From the NCBI GenBank assembly GCA_009731375.1, contig BJOX01000277.1:1-64000 (forward strand): a stretch of 64,000 nt of DNA. Direction: 5' to 3'. Shown here one piece after another: positions 43,310-53,407 of this stretch. The notes under the pieces were generated by a model that did no database searches, had not been told where the DNA came from, and saw only the letters and a list, made by a program, of their open reading frames with translations. The DNA is from Paulinella micropora (Eukaryota; Cercozoa; Imbricatea; Euglyphida). Within the stretch, counting starts at the first letter, position 1, and each line of letters starts with the position of its first letter. A program made the position numbers and the translations under genes.

Positions 43310-43776
43310 AGAAAGAAGAAGAAGAAGAAGAAGAAGAAGAAGAAGAAGGAAGAAAAAGAAAAAGAAAAAGAAAAAGAAAAAAGAAAAAGAAAAAACAAGA
43401 AGAAGAAGAAGAAGAAGAAGAAGGAGAAGGAGGAGAAGGAGGAGGAGGAGAAGAAGAAGAAGAAGAAGAAGAAGAAGAAGAAGAAGAACTTCAAGAAGAA
43501 GAAGAAGAAGAAGAAGAAGAAGAAGAAGGGGGGACGGATAACACGAAGAAAGAAGGGAATAAGAAGAAGAAAAAAAATTAGAGAAAAAGAAAAAGAAAAA
43601 ATGATTCACAAGAAAAAAAAGAAAGAAAAGAAGAAAGTGAAGAAAGTGAAGAGTGATGAAAGAGAAGAATAAGAAGAAGAAGAACAAGAAGAAGAACAAG
43701 AAGGAAGAAGAAGAATAAGAAGGAAGAAGAAGAAGAAGAAGAAGAAGAAGAAGAGGAAGAGGAAAAAGAAGAAGAA

Positions 43777-43807
<31 letters not shown>

Positions 43808-43832
43808 AGAAGAGGAAGAAGAATCCCCGTAC
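43310..43832. repeat. (GAA)n / GGAAAAA purine tract
   Basis: About 520 bp of nearly pure purine on the + strand. It marks the right edge of microsatellite-rich host DNA; the next 15 kb lack such arrays. Confidence 0.95.
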
Positions 43833-44095
43833 CAAGCGTCGCCGCTGCCGTGAGCAATCTCGAGGGCGTCAGGGACTGACTTGCAGTTCTTGGACAGCTC
43901 GCTCCAGACACACCAAGCGCGTTCCAATCTACTCTGGACGAGGCAGTTGGTGCAGTTTACACCGAAAAAGAGACAATTTCTCCTTTCGAACTCCTGTCCC
44001 CTGACTTACGAGCAGGACGGGGAAGATGAAAATGAACTTGATAGCTTCCCAGAGCATTTTGCTTTTTAATTAAAATCGAGAAGAAGATTTAAAAA
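43833..44095. other. Transition into GC-rich block
   Basis: A frame ending LTYEQDGEDENELDSFPEHF (TAA at 44067-44069) may be the end of a protein with an acidic tail; its start is not visible. Confidence 0.3.
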
Positions 44096-44425
44096 TCAGT
44101 AATGTACAGATTCTTGTGGCTGGTCGCTGACCCTGGCCTGTGTCCGCCGTGAGGGGCGTACGTTCCAGTCCGACGCGAATTGCTCCACCACTTCGGCCGC
44201 GATTTCAGGGGCACAAACCCACGTGCCCGCACGTTGTCCGCGTTGTTTCGGGAATTTGAATTTCGAAATGGGACCGTTGGCTAAGCGGTAGGGGTGCAGC
44301 TGGAGGTGTCTGCGAATTCGTTTCGCGCAACGGCTAGGAGTAAAAAAAGGAAACGTTTTTCCGGCAAAATCAATCAGCGAAATTTTCCCGTCTGGCGCCA
44401 CTCGGCACGGCTTTACTTGGCTCAT
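44096..44425 (-). CDS. Hypothetical basic protein, 109 residues
   Basis: Intact from ATG 44425. SLIDFAGKTFPFFTPSRCAK, RRHLQLHPYRLANGPISKFK and GTWVCAPEIAAEVVEQF suggest a small DNA-binding or homeodomain-like fold (helices rich in Arg with conserved aromatic residues), but no family is recognised. Divergent AT-rich upstream sequence with aataaag. First gene of the compact block. Confidence 0.45.
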   Translation of the reverse strand: MSQVKPCRVAPDGKISLIDFAGKTFPFFTPSRCAKRIRRHLQLHPYRLANGPISKFKFPKQRGQRAGTWVCAPEIAAEVVEQFASDWNVRPSRRTQARVSDQPQESVHY

Positions 44426-44517
44426 TGCACTTTTGTACTTTCAATAAAGTCAGATTATGAGCTTTTAATTCCTGAATCTCTTAGCACAGCATAAACCGCG
44501 TGATCTGAGCGGCTGGT

Positions 44518-44850
44518 TCAGGCCGTATCAAGAGCGACATTTGCATGATTGGCAAAACGGTAGGAAGCCTTCACGGAAAAAATGGAATCTAACGTTCCGC
44601 GCCAAAAACCGGGCCGGCGCAGTTCTCCGGCATGGTGCTGCAAATTTGCAGCGAAAAATTCCACGGCCTGCCGGCGTAACCGTTCGGCTCTGGTCTCGCG
44701 AGGCAGCTGTTTGAGTGTGGGCGAAATTACGTACGCGAGCTCGCTCAGGCGGTTGAAGTCCTCCGCCAACCTAACCCCTTGGTCCACGATGGCCTGCACG
44801 ATCTTGAGCAAGTCGGGCTCCGTCAGGGACGGGACGCTGCGTGTTTGCAT
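44518..44850 (-). CDS. Hypothetical helical protein, 110 residues
   Basis: ATG at 44850 (MQTRSVPSLTEPDLLKIVQA). Mostly amphipathic helices (DQGVRLAEDFNRLSELAYVI, RETRAERLRRQAVEFFAANL). An upstream in-frame start (44898) exists but adds an unlikely leader. Family not recognised. Confidence 0.45.
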   Translation of the reverse strand: MQTRSVPSLTEPDLLKIVQAIVDQGVRLAEDFNRLSELAYVISPTLKQLPRETRAERLRRQAVEFFAANLQHHAGELRRPGFWRGTLDSIFSVKASYRFANHANVALDTA

Positions 44851-45108
44851 TTTTACAGAATCGTAGAATATCTTGGACTTGAGGTTCGAGACCACCACAC
44901 GACCTGTCGCTCGCCATCCTCCTCAACCTCACCCACAACCTTAGCATCCTCGCCCCCATTCTCACAGTTGACGCTTTCACTATCACTCTCATTAGAACCA
45001 CCATCCCCCCACCGAACTACTTTACCGCCCCCCCGCCCCCCCGGGGCTATTTGGACTATGCTCCATGATCACATGTCGCCCCTCTTCGCAGCCTTGCTCA
45101 GAGGATAG
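44851..45108. other. Intergenic / uncertain
   Basis: A plus-strand hydrophobic frame (LSLAILLNLTHNLSILAPIL) runs through a CTC-rich segment; I cannot decide whether it is coding. Confidence 0.3.
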
Positions 45109-45600
45109 TCAGAAGGGCCAGTTGTCTTTCTTGGGGCACAGTGCCTTTATGTGGGTTTCGTTGTTGCAAACTGGGCACGCATGTAGATACTTGCACTTCT
45201 TGCCCCACGTGCAGTTGCCAGTCCCCCATCGTTTGCAAATCTGCTGGTCGCTCGTGGCTCTGGGTTTTGGTACACCTTGCGGCTTGTTTTCGTGGTTGTG
45301 GTAGCTGGTCGCACGCAGGATCAGCGTACCGAGTCGCAAGGACTTATCTCCCTTCGCCCATTTCCCCAAATGCACTTGGCAGCGAACAGCGTAGGTCCAG
45401 TCGATGACGGATTGAAGGCTGTGGGTTCGAAGGTAGTCCAAGAATTCATGATAATGATCCATGATATCGTCGCGGTATTGGGGGAAGAAGGCACTGGTGA
45501 TTTGTAGCAATGCACGTAGCAAGCGTTGAAACGTCTCTGGATTCATGACGAACTTTTCGGTGTCGTGCCCGTACTCGGCTTCGTTCTTCGTTGGTCGCAA
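45109..45600 (-). CDS. Gag-like protein with CCCH and CCHC zinc knuckles
   Basis: Helical body (FQRLLRALLQITSAFFPQYR, MDHYHEFLDYLRTHSLQSVI) followed by ICKRWGTGNCTWGKKCKYLH (C-x7-C-x5-C-x3-H) and CPVCNNETHIKALC (C-x2-C-x4-H-x4-C). This order is typical of nucleocapsid ends of protist retrotransposons, including DIRS-type elements. The open frame has no ATG at its left end and continues upstream as the decayed segment 45601-46560. No reverse transcriptase or tyrosine recombinase is visible here. Confidence 0.6.
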   Translation of the reverse strand: MRPTKNEAEYGHDTEKFVMNPETFQRLLRALLQITSAFFPQYRDDIMDHYHEFLDYLRTHSLQSVIDWTYAVRCQVHLGKWAKGDKSLRLGTLILRATSYHNHENKPQGVPKPRATSDQQICKRWGTGNCTWGKKCKYLHACPVCNNETHIKALCPKKDNWPF

Positions 45601-46560
45601 CTACATCAAAGAGACTCCGTAACCCTTCATGATCCTTCTCAACACTGACGTTTTGATTAGGTGCACTTCGGCGATGCCACGTAGTTTGTATTTGTCTAAA
45701 AGAGATGTTCTGTCTGTCTCGTCATCTGCTAGTTGAGCAAGCGCGCTGCGCAAAGTTGTAGATCCTGTTTCATGTCGGGCTTCGTCCTCCTCGTCAAGCA
45801 GATTTCTTAGCGTACAGCCGCAGCCTTGCCTTGCTGACGCTTGTGACGCTTGGCAGCTCGCAGCTCGTTGTTCTCCCTGCGTAACATATCCATCTCCTTC
45901 TCTAGGTCAGTCTCACGTTGGAGTAGGGCGGCAGTAAAAGCATCGGCGTTCGAAGTCGCTGGTTTGCAGCCCGCTCCCTCTTCACTTCAACGATGCCTTG
46001 CCACGTCACATGTCCTTCGACCAGGGCGTTGCCATGGATCTCGCCTTGTCGGTCACCGTACTTCCCAGTGGCCTATAACCCGATGACGCAGTGAAGTGAT
46101 CACGGATCAGCGCGTCCAGACTTGTCAACGGGTACATTGCTTTGAGCGTGTCCGCCACTTGGGTGATCTTAGCATCATTTCCTAATGAAGCAGTGGTAAG
46201 AATCAGTCGGATGCGCGCTTCGTTGGTTTTGGAGTCGATGGATTTGCGAAGCGGTGTCTTCGTCTCTCGAATTTCATCTTGAACTCAGTAGAGGCACCGG
46301 GTCGTTGGGTCATCATAAATGAACGTCCCAGCTTTGACATCGGCCGGGTTCTCGACTCGCAGAAGATAGTCGTAGACGGTACTGTTAGCTTCCTTCTCCG
46401 GGAACGGAAACTTCACATTCCACTCGCCTTGAGAGCCATTCTTCTTGTTGACGGTGCCCACGGCTCGGACTCTCGATGCGTCCTTGTTGAACTTTTCCTT
46501 GCACTATTTTGCATCCCAGACCGTCACACACAGTGCGGAGACAGTCTTTCGTTCCTCAAC
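45601..46560 (-). pseudogene. Decayed upstream part of the gag-like gene
   Basis: Minus-strand fragments in shifting frames: NGSQGEWNVKFPFPEKEANS, VENPADVKAGTFIYDDPTTR, TGA, then DEIRETKTPLRKSIDSKTNE, ASLGNDAKITQVADTLKAMY and a leucine-rich coiled coil (LEKEMDMLRRENNELRAAKR). At least two stops and two frame shifts. Probably one ancestral protein with the zinc-knuckle end at 45109. Confidence 0.5.
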
Positions 46561-47120
46561 CTGCATGAAGACACAAAACGAAATTCGAAAACGAGACGAA
46601 TTGTGAATAAAAAGACATCAAACTTCGAAAGCAAGTTCCCTAAAATTCAGAAAGTGTCAATCTTCCAAATGAAGGCAGAAAAAGGGAAAGCGATGGGTAT
46701 ATTGGAAAATTAATAAAGCCAATATGAAGGCACAAGAAAGCAGCAGCAGTAAAACAGCTGGTTCGGCCAAGTTGAACCAAGGGAGGGTGGTTTTTCCGAA
46801 ATTTCCCTACAGGGGATTTTTCTAATTTTTGTGAAAGCTTGCAAAAGGACGTTTCCTGAGCAAAATTAAGTTTAAATAAGCTTGTAATTTGATTAACACA
46901 TATGTTTTTATAGTATTAAAGCTTTGTTTTGGGTCTGAGCTTTTACTTGAAAGCGTATGGGACCTTTCACAAGTCCCTTGTACGGTAACATATTATTAAT
47001 ATATTATTTTCTTTGCAAGTAACGTACTAACGTATTATATTAATTATCAATACATTAAGTAATTAAATAAATTTTAAACGAATTTTGAAGGTACACATGC
47101 TATGTGGGCTAGCGAAACAG
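46561..47120. other. AT-rich spacer, no gene
   Basis: About 560 bp; small frames only. ggatttttctaatttttgtg and several TAATATATTA-type palindromes near 46988-47052 are the only notable features. Confidence 0.5.
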
Positions 47121-47874
47121 TTAGTTACATTTTAGGGTAGAACTGACTACCCCAAATTGCGTTGGACAAAAAGGCAACCCAAGCGTTTTCTCTGCTTCGT
47201 TCCATCTCTTGTGCAATGAATCAGATTGTGGTATTGCATCAACGCAAAATTTTGTGTTGCCTGACACTAGCATGTTATTCATGCCATATGCATGTTGATT
47301 GTTCCCATTCATGTTTCTGACAGCGCGCGCGTGGGACTTGCGGTTCGAGAACCAGGCGGCCACCTCTTCGGCTCCCGTCAGCCAAAAATAACTAGTCCAC
47401 TTGTCTACTTGCACAACGGGCCAGCCCATTTTTTCGTACGCCGCCCGGAAGCGGTGGGTAGACACGTACGCCAGGGTCACGACAGAGTCTCGTGTCGTCC
47501 TGGGCACTGGGAAAGACGTGCGGCCCATGCGCTTGCACGCGGCGAAGGGCGTGATTACTCTGTCTAAACACGAAACAGGTGGCACAGTAGCCCTCGACCG
47601 TCTTTTTTTGGATGCAGGCAAAGCAGATAACTTCGCTCTTGCGCGACACGGTGTTGATGAGGCGTGGCAGCGACTTGGTGTCGTAATTAAAAGTAGCGTT
47701 CAGGAATTTGTGCAGGCCGGACAGCTCGCCGTTCTGCACTTTGCGCCGTTTACACCGGCCGCGCGCGAACCGGTTTGTGTGCGTTTTCAGGTGGCGGATC
47801 GCGTGCGCGACCTCGCCGATGCGGAGGTACGACAGCACTTCCACCAAAAGATCAGCCGGTAGCGCGGCTAGCAA
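47121..47874 (-). pseudogene. F-box protein with Cys-rich segment; frameshift, no ATG
   Basis: N-terminus LLAALPADLLVEVLSYLRIG followed by EVAHAIRHLKTHTNR is a recognisable F-box. Next come a basic stretch and a Cys-rich motif VICFACIQKKTVEGYCATC. Around 47540-47580 the frame must change to continue ITPFAACKRMGRTSFPVPRT, THRFRAAYEKMGWPVVQVDK, AAWFSNRKSHARAVRNMNG. The frame opens at TTG (47874) right after a TAG, with no usable ATG. F-box proteins of large viruses recruit host SCF ubiquitin ligases; the second F-box gene of the block is at 61.8-63.5 kb. Confidence 0.6.
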
Positions 47875-47923
47875 TCCCTTTTTGTGCTAATGGGAAGGGA
47901 GAGAACTTTTGTTGTTTTTGCAT

Positions 47924-49183
47924 TTAAGAGCTGTCGTAACCGTCGGAGCGCGGCCCGCCACCTATAACAGGCGCGAGCGGCTTGACCTTCGTGCCAGCGT
48001 TGGTGTACGCGAACTTGTTCTTGAACGGTGTAATCATCTGGTTCTGTTGTGCAAACCGCTCCGCCGCTAGCTTCTCTGCCTCTCGGGTTTGGTCGTCCAA
48101 CCGCTTGAGGATCTCCTTGTCCCGCTGGGCCATGGTCTTCCCGTCCTTTTTCAGTCGCTGTCTCGCGCGGTCGCCGTAAAAGAGCATTCGTTGCATCACT
48201 TCTCGCTCTTGGCGCGACATCCCCTTGAGCGAAGTCGGCAGCCAGCTCGGCGCGCGGTACGCCAGCTGTTTCAGTCTCTCTTGTTTCTGGATGTCCGCGC
48301 GGCTCGGCTGCTTGGGCGGGTCGGGCCCTCTGAGGATGACTTCGCCGTCCGGCAACGAAGCGGGCGCGAGCCAGGACTTGTAATTGAACTCAAGCCGGTC
48401 GATGTGCTCGTGGTAAACCATTGCAGCATGCCGTGTCCCGACGTGGCGCTCGTCCGTCGCTTGGGCCAAGTGTGCAAAGAACTCCTTTTTCGGGAAGAGC
48501 TGGCCAAAGTTCTCCCACAAGTTGTTGAGGGTGCCCTGCACTTTCGAGTTGAACATGATGCAATGTGACGTTTGCTCGCGCATAATGGGACTCACTGAGT
48601 TGCGGCCGGTAAGGTACTGCACCGCGATGAAGATCGTGATCTTATAATGGCGGTACGTGCCGAAAAAGTTCTGCATCCAGCGGTCGGTCGAGTCGATGAT
48701 GCCGACCAGGTCGTCAAACACAATGAACGACGGCTCCAGGTACTTGTTTTCCAGGTAGCGCTTCTTGAGGTTTTCTACATAGTTCTGCAAGATGTCCATC
48801 CTAAAACCTTCGTAGATCTTGCAGTGCTGCTCGCTCGCAAAGTGGAACGAAAAGCTGTTTTTGAACTTGGTGCGAACCATGATCAGGCCGTACTGGAAAG
48901 GGTCCTTTTTGCGCGCGCACAGGCTGTACAGGAGCCATTTCAGGAAATGCGTTTTGCCGCGCTCCGACTTGCCGACTAGCACGAACAGCTGCCCCGCTCC
49001 CTTTTCGCGCGGGTAGAAAACTTCGATGTTCCGCTTGAACTCGGTCGGCTGCAGCTTCTTGCCTTTTCTGCCCTTGTCTTTCTGCTTGTCGACATATTCA
49101 AGTATTTTCTCTTCGATCGTCTTCTCGCCCAGCTGCTGCTCCGGCTCCTGCAGCCGGTCGACCGGGCCCTCGACAGTCTGCAT
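47924..49183 (-). CDS. A32-type genome-packaging ATPase, 419 residues
   Basis: Start chosen at ATG 49183 (MQTVEGPVDRLQEPEQQLGE). Walker A VGKSERGKTHF (residues about 71-78), Walker B PSFIVFDDLVG (about 154-158), and a sensor-type segment IFIAVQYLTGRNSVSPIM, followed by QTSHCIMFN, typical of A32-like packaging ATPases of NCLDVs and relatives. A C-terminal extension of about 190 residues is charged and helical, ending GGPRSDGYDSS. The PLV ATPase at 25685 is clearly different in sequence and composition, so this is a second lineage. It shares an 80-bp T-rich divergent spacer with the gene at 49265. Confidence 0.85.
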   Translation of the reverse strand: MQTVEGPVDRLQEPEQQLGEKTIEEKILEYVDKQKDKGRKGKKLQPTEFKRNIEVFYPREKGAGQLFVLVGKSERGKTHFLKWLLYSLCARKKDPFQYGLIMVRTKFKNSFSFHFASEQHCKIYEGFRMDILQNYVENLKKRYLENKYLEPSFIVFDDLVGIIDSTDRWMQNFFGTYRHYKITIFIAVQYLTGRNSVSPIMREQTSHCIMFNSKVQGTLNNLWENFGQLFPKKEFFAHLAQATDERHVGTRHAAMVYHEHIDRLEFNYKSWLAPASLPDGEVILRGPDPPKQPSRADIQKQERLKQLAYRAPSWLPTSLKGMSRQEREVMQRMLFYGDRARQRLKKDGKTMAQRDKEILKRLDDQTREAEKLAAERFAQQNQMITPFKNKFAYTNAGTKVKPLAPVIGGGPRSDGYDSS

Positions 49184-49264
49184 TTTTTTTCCTAGTAGAG
49201 ATTGAAAGCAGAATAATATATTTTTTTCTTTTTTTCGTGGCAGTGTTTTAACACAGCCAGCACG
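49184..49264. promoter_or_regulatory. Divergent promoter region
   Basis: 80 bp between head-to-head genes, with aataatatattttttt (about 49211-49227) and a second T-run. Likely bidirectional control. Confidence 0.45.
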
Positions 49265-49516
49265 ATGCCCAAGCAATCCTGGAAAACAAAGCACGCCGGC
49301 GCCGCGTTCACTAACAAGGCGCCCATGCCCTACAAAAAGAAGACAACTGGTTACGCGGGCGGTGGGTCGGCCGAGATGGCGGCCCGCACCCGCCACATCA
49401 TGAAACACGTAAACCCGGAGCTGTCGACTGCGATGGACGCGTTCGACGCCGCTATCAAACGGGTATTTGATAACATACCAGACATCAATGCTAGGCTCGG
49501 GATTGCGGCCAAGTGA
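49265..49516 (+). CDS. Three-gene-module protein 1, 83 residues
   Basis: MPKQSWKTKHAGAAFTNKAP then MPYKKKTTGYAGGGSAEMAA, RTRHIMKHVNPELSTAMDAF. It shares a [LM]P[FY]K...GYAGG.SAEMAA.T..IMK.VNP module with the next gene, and a looser version with the gene at 50406. It consists of little more than that module plus a short helix, so the module can function alone. Family unknown; position next to a packaging ATPase suggests a virion or core protein. Confidence 0.65.
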   Translation: MPKQSWKTKHAGAAFTNKAPMPYKKKTTGYAGGGSAEMAARTRHIMKHVNPELSTAMDAFDAAIKRVFDNIPDINARLGIAAK

Positions 49517-49569
49517 AAGGTTTTTTTTATTCTAAAAATCTTACACGTGGAAATCGCGATTTGTAAAAA

Positions 49570-50354
49570 ATGAAACGACACGCCTTTACCACCAATGCCC
49601 GCCTGCCGTTCAAGAAATGCCGCACGGGCTTTGCGGGGGGCGTGTCGGCCGAGATGGCGGCCCACACCCATCGCATCATGAAATTTGTGAACCCACAATT
49701 CTCGGCCGCCCTTCAATTGGTCGACGCGCCCCAGGCGGTCAACGTACCAGTGCCAACAAGCCTAGTTCGTGAGTCGAAGCAAGTGGCGCGCTTGCTAGAG
49801 AAACTAACCAAAGCGCTTGGCTACGACGTCGCTCCGTACATAGTCAACAGGCAGGCCCCTCCAGCGCTAGTGCCGTCGGCCGTGCCGTCGGCCGTGCCCC
49901 TCGCACCACCGCCACCGCCGCCGCCACCTCCACCCTCGCAACCAAAACCGCTTAAGATGTCAAGAACACCGCTGCACTCAAACCTAAAAAACAAGAGGCT
50001 GGTATCGATATGGCCGAGATCGTGGCACGCAGTGGCAAGCTGGCGACCGCCGTGGGTCCCGTCATCACCAAACAGGAGGAGAAGGATCTCCACACGCTGA
50101 TAGACAGGTACAGACGAGACAGGGACAGCCACGGGCAGCTGTACCACGCCGCGAAGAGGCACGCGCTGAGCGAGGACAAGAAGGTGCCGGCCCCGTACGG
50201 CGAGCAGCTCAGGGCACAGTTGGCCGAGTACGATGCCAGAATCCAAGAGCTGCGGTCAGCGGCCAAGGCGGCAAAGCCTGAAGAAGCAAAGCGGAAGCGC
50301 AAGCAGATAACACAGTACGAGAAACTAGTACAACAAATCACAAAGTCATTATAA
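49570..50354 (+). CDS. Three-gene-module protein 2, one frameshift
   Basis: MKRHAFTTNARLPFKKCRTG, FAGGVSAEMAAHTHRIMKFV, NPQFSAALQ repeats the module. A helical segment follows (SKQVARLLEKLTKALGYDV), then a Pro-rich linker (VPSAVPSAVPLAPPPPPP). Near 49962 the frame shifts; the continuation NTAALKPKKQEAGIDMAEIV leads to a coiled coil (KQEEKDLHTLIDRYRRDRDS to LVQQITKSL). A separate second gene starting at ATG 50010 is possible. Downstream lies a tttttttttcttgt motif also seen before 53408. Confidence 0.6.
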
Positions 50355-50405
50355 AAAAACTTTTTTTTTCTTGTTCTGGATTTTTGATGAGAGCCGGGAG
50401 AGAGA

Positions 50406-53096
50406 ATGCGCTATGTCAGCGGCGACAGCGAAGCGGCCGGCAGCTGGACGGGCCGGCCCAATGGCAAGTTCTTTGACTCCCTGCCGCTGCCTTTCAAACA
50501 GCAGGGCAACAGCGGCGGCATTTTCGGAAATCTGGCCAAGGCCAAAGCCCTCATGCGCCATGTCAATCTCGACTACATGAACAGCCTGATCGATGCCAAG
50601 CGCGAACTTAAGCCCGGCGCTCCTGTCGATAAAGGAGGAGGCGGCGGCAGCGGTGCCAAGCCCGACGGTGGTCCTGAAGGAGGCGGCAGCGGTGCCAAGC
50701 CTAGCACGACACCGGAAAACAAATTCCACGGCGCCGAGGCGCTGCAGTTGCAGGAGAACAGCAACGAGGACACGTTCATGGCGGACGCGCCGCCAGCAGC
50801 GGACGCGAAAGAGGCGGAACCGGAGGCGCACGAAGGAAGCCAGCTGCAGGTGGTCCCGCCCAAGTCGGCCGAGAACCCGTTCCACCAAAATCCAGACCGA
50901 ATACAAACGACTGGAATTCGACCGGCAGGAGCTAGATCGGCGGAGACAAAACAACGAAGAACAGAACAAGCTAGACGAGGCAAAGTTTGAACACCAAAGA
51001 CGAGCGGCACTCGAAGACCTAAAGCAGGAGGAACACAAGCAAAAAATGAAGCTCGAGACGCTGAAGCTGGAGGCAGCGAAACAGGCTGCACAGAAAAGCC
51101 TGGAGGTCGCGAGCGCCCAACAAGAAGCAAAGACTTCTGCCCAGCTAAGTGAGCGGATAGAGGCATCCGTGCAGCAGCTGAACGACATCGGAAGACAAAT
51201 CGCGTACTACGAACAGAACATTGCACAGATAACGGCGGGCGGAGAGGTTAGCGCCAACCAGATTGAACAAGGCAAGAAGAAGAATCTGGCAATCACGGGT
51301 GCCCAGAAAGTGCGCTGCTGCTGACCGACACGGCCGCTGCCAACAACGAGGCGCAGCTCCGAGTAGGCCGAATACAGAACATTGCGAACAGGCAGCTGGC
51401 CATCGGGGCTGCCGAGACTAGCGCCAGGGTCACGGGCGAGCAGCATAACGCATTGCTGGGGGCGCAGGCGCAGATAGGCAATATCCAGCGCCAGTCCCTG
51501 GTAACACAAGGCCGGGCGACCGAGCAGCACTTCGTCCAACAGGCGCAGCAGAACGCGGAGGCCGCCAAGCTGTACATCGGCAGCCAGCAATCCTCTGCCA
51601 AACAGGTCCAGGCCATCGAAAACACCATCAGAGACTCTGTTCAGATGTGGAAGGAGGGACAGAAGGGACAGGCCGCGTCACAGATTGCAGACATCGCGTT
51701 TGCCTTGACCGCGGCGCCAAACGGAAGCACTAGCGCCCTGGCGATAGAGGGCGGCGCTACTACGGCACCTCCAAGCGGTACCAGCAGCAGCAGCAGTAGC
51801 TCGGCCCCAGACACTTGCCGCAAGCTTGCCCGGTTCGAGATGGAGAAGATGATAGAGACCATCGACAAGCTCTCAAAAGAAGACGAATACTACGACTTGA
51901 CGGCAGCGGCCGAGACGTACGTGGCCGGCCTCGTGAATTTCTGTCTTAAGAACGCGGTCGAGTTAGAGGACGGATTTACCAGCGTCGCGCAACAAGTGGC
52001 GCGCAAACTGAGCGGCAAAGACGGTTACCATGCGGAGAACGTGCGTGAGCAGCTCCAGTCTATTCTGAAACAACTGAAGCGGACGAGAGCCAACGACTTC
52101 GAAAACCCGGGCGATGAAGTCGACGACAGCGATATTGGCATGGACGACGGCTGGCCGCCCGCCGAAGAAGAGGAGAAAGAAGAAGAAGAAGAAAAAGAAG
52201 ACAGCCCTATGGTATCGGAGCCGGACGAAAAAAGTACCGTTCCGCCACAGACACAGGCCCTCGTCAGCATCCCCGCGGCCAGCATCAACAATACCAGTAA
52301 CATCGAGCAGGTCAGCGCGCTGGCGAAGGACTACGTCGGCCGAGCGATGAAGGCTGCTGCCACGCCTAAGGAGGCCGTTGCGGGCATGAACACACAGCTC
52401 GTGAACACAGACGCGTCCACGCCCAAAGGAAAAGCGTTTGTCGACGAGGTCAATAAACTCATCGGGTACCCTGCCAGGATGCTCGGCGAGTACAAGAAGG
52501 CAAGCACCGAAGAAGATACGAACAAGGCGGCCTTGGTTCTCTACGACAAGCTGGAGAACAAGACGGCGCCTTCTTCCTCCGTCCAAAACAGCAACCAGCT
52601 CGTGTTGGCTAGCGATAATATGGGCGATCGCGGTCTCAATTACAAGCTGCTGCACCAGTTTATTACAACTGCACCGCCACAGGACGTCCCTGTTGTCGCG
52701 CAGATGGTCGTTGCCCCGTATGTACAGGAATATCTCAAACACCCAGACAAGAAGGATGCACTCCATGAGCAGTTAAAAGACTGGTATAGTCTCCTCTCGA
52801 AGATAGGCAATAACCAGAACCTGGAAGTCTTCGGAAAGAACCTGGCGCTGATCATGAGGACCGCGGGCGTGACGCCTGTGCCCGACCGCGTCGGGGCTCT
52901 CAAGGCAGCCAAGACAAATACGAGACATAGTCGTCTAGAAAACTTCGGTTCCGCACCGGCGTCGTCAAATAACACGAATACTGTGAAGGCCATCGAAGAA
53001 GGGAAGAAAGCCACGAGCGTAAAAGACAGCGGCAAAAAAAGCAGGCGCAAGCCAGGCAAAAAACCAAAAGTTGATACTCAACTGATCACGACATAA
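50406..53096 (+). CDS. Three-gene-module protein 3: ~900-residue coiled-coil protein, two frameshifts
   Basis: N-terminus LPLPFKQQGNSGGIFGNLAK, ALMRHVNLDYMNSLIDA is a degenerate form of the shared module. Gly/Ser/Pro linkers follow, then, after a shift near 50890, a long coiled coil (EYKRLEFDRQELDRRRQNNE, EEHKQKMKLETLKLEAAKQA). After a second shift near 51315 come helical Ala/Gln-rich repeats (QLRVGRIQNIANRQLAIGAA, QQAQQNAEAAKLYIGSQQSS), a Glu-rich segment at about 52165-52205, and a helical C-terminal domain (QFITTAPPQDVPVVAQMVVA) with a Lys-rich tail. Coiled-coil length recalls tape-measure or scaffold proteins, but no family is recognised. It ends one base before the next gene. Confidence 0.62.
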
Positions 53097-53097
53097 G

Positions 53098-53364
53098 ATG
53101 CAGCACCTGGCCTTCTTCGACCCGACTTTGGCCCTGGCCTTGGGCAAAGTCAACGAGACTCAGTCGCGCATCGCATCGAAAAAGCGCAAGGAACGCGAGG
53201 ACGCCGAAAAAAAAGCGATTGAAGTTCTGCAGACTACCGTGGCCGGGGTGCCCATCGAGAAAGTGTTTAAGCAGCCGGCAATTCCTGATGCCACCATCTT
53301 GCTAGAAGTGACGCCTGAACAGGCTGCCCGTTGCGAGCAGCAGCTGATTGGCGGCGGGAAGTAA
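53098..53364 (+). CDS. Small hypothetical protein, 88 residues
   Basis: MQHLAFFDPTLALALGKVNE, a Lys/Arg-rich helix, then PIEKVFKQPAIPDATILLEV and QLIGGGK at the end. Starts one base after the preceding stop, so it is very probably translated from the same message. Function unknown; ends in a GGG tract. Confidence 0.6.
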   Translation: MQHLAFFDPTLALALGKVNETQSRIASKKRKEREDAEKKAIEVLQTTVAGVPIEKVFKQPAIPDATILLEVTPEQAARCEQQLIGGGK

Positions 53365-53407
53365 TTAAAAATTTTTTTTCTTGTCGGGTGACTTTATAAA
53401 TACGACC
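53365..53407 (+). promoter_or_regulatory. T-rich motif and TATA-like box
   Basis: ttttttttcttgtcgggtga then ctttataaatacgacc ATG. The T8CTTGT motif also occurs at about 50363-50377 after the module 2 gene. Confidence 0.45.

Noticed and set aside
49184-49408. N-terminal extension of the A32-type ATPase
   Set aside because: It runs through the divergent promoter and the antisense of the 49265 gene; ATG 49183 gives a typical N-terminus.
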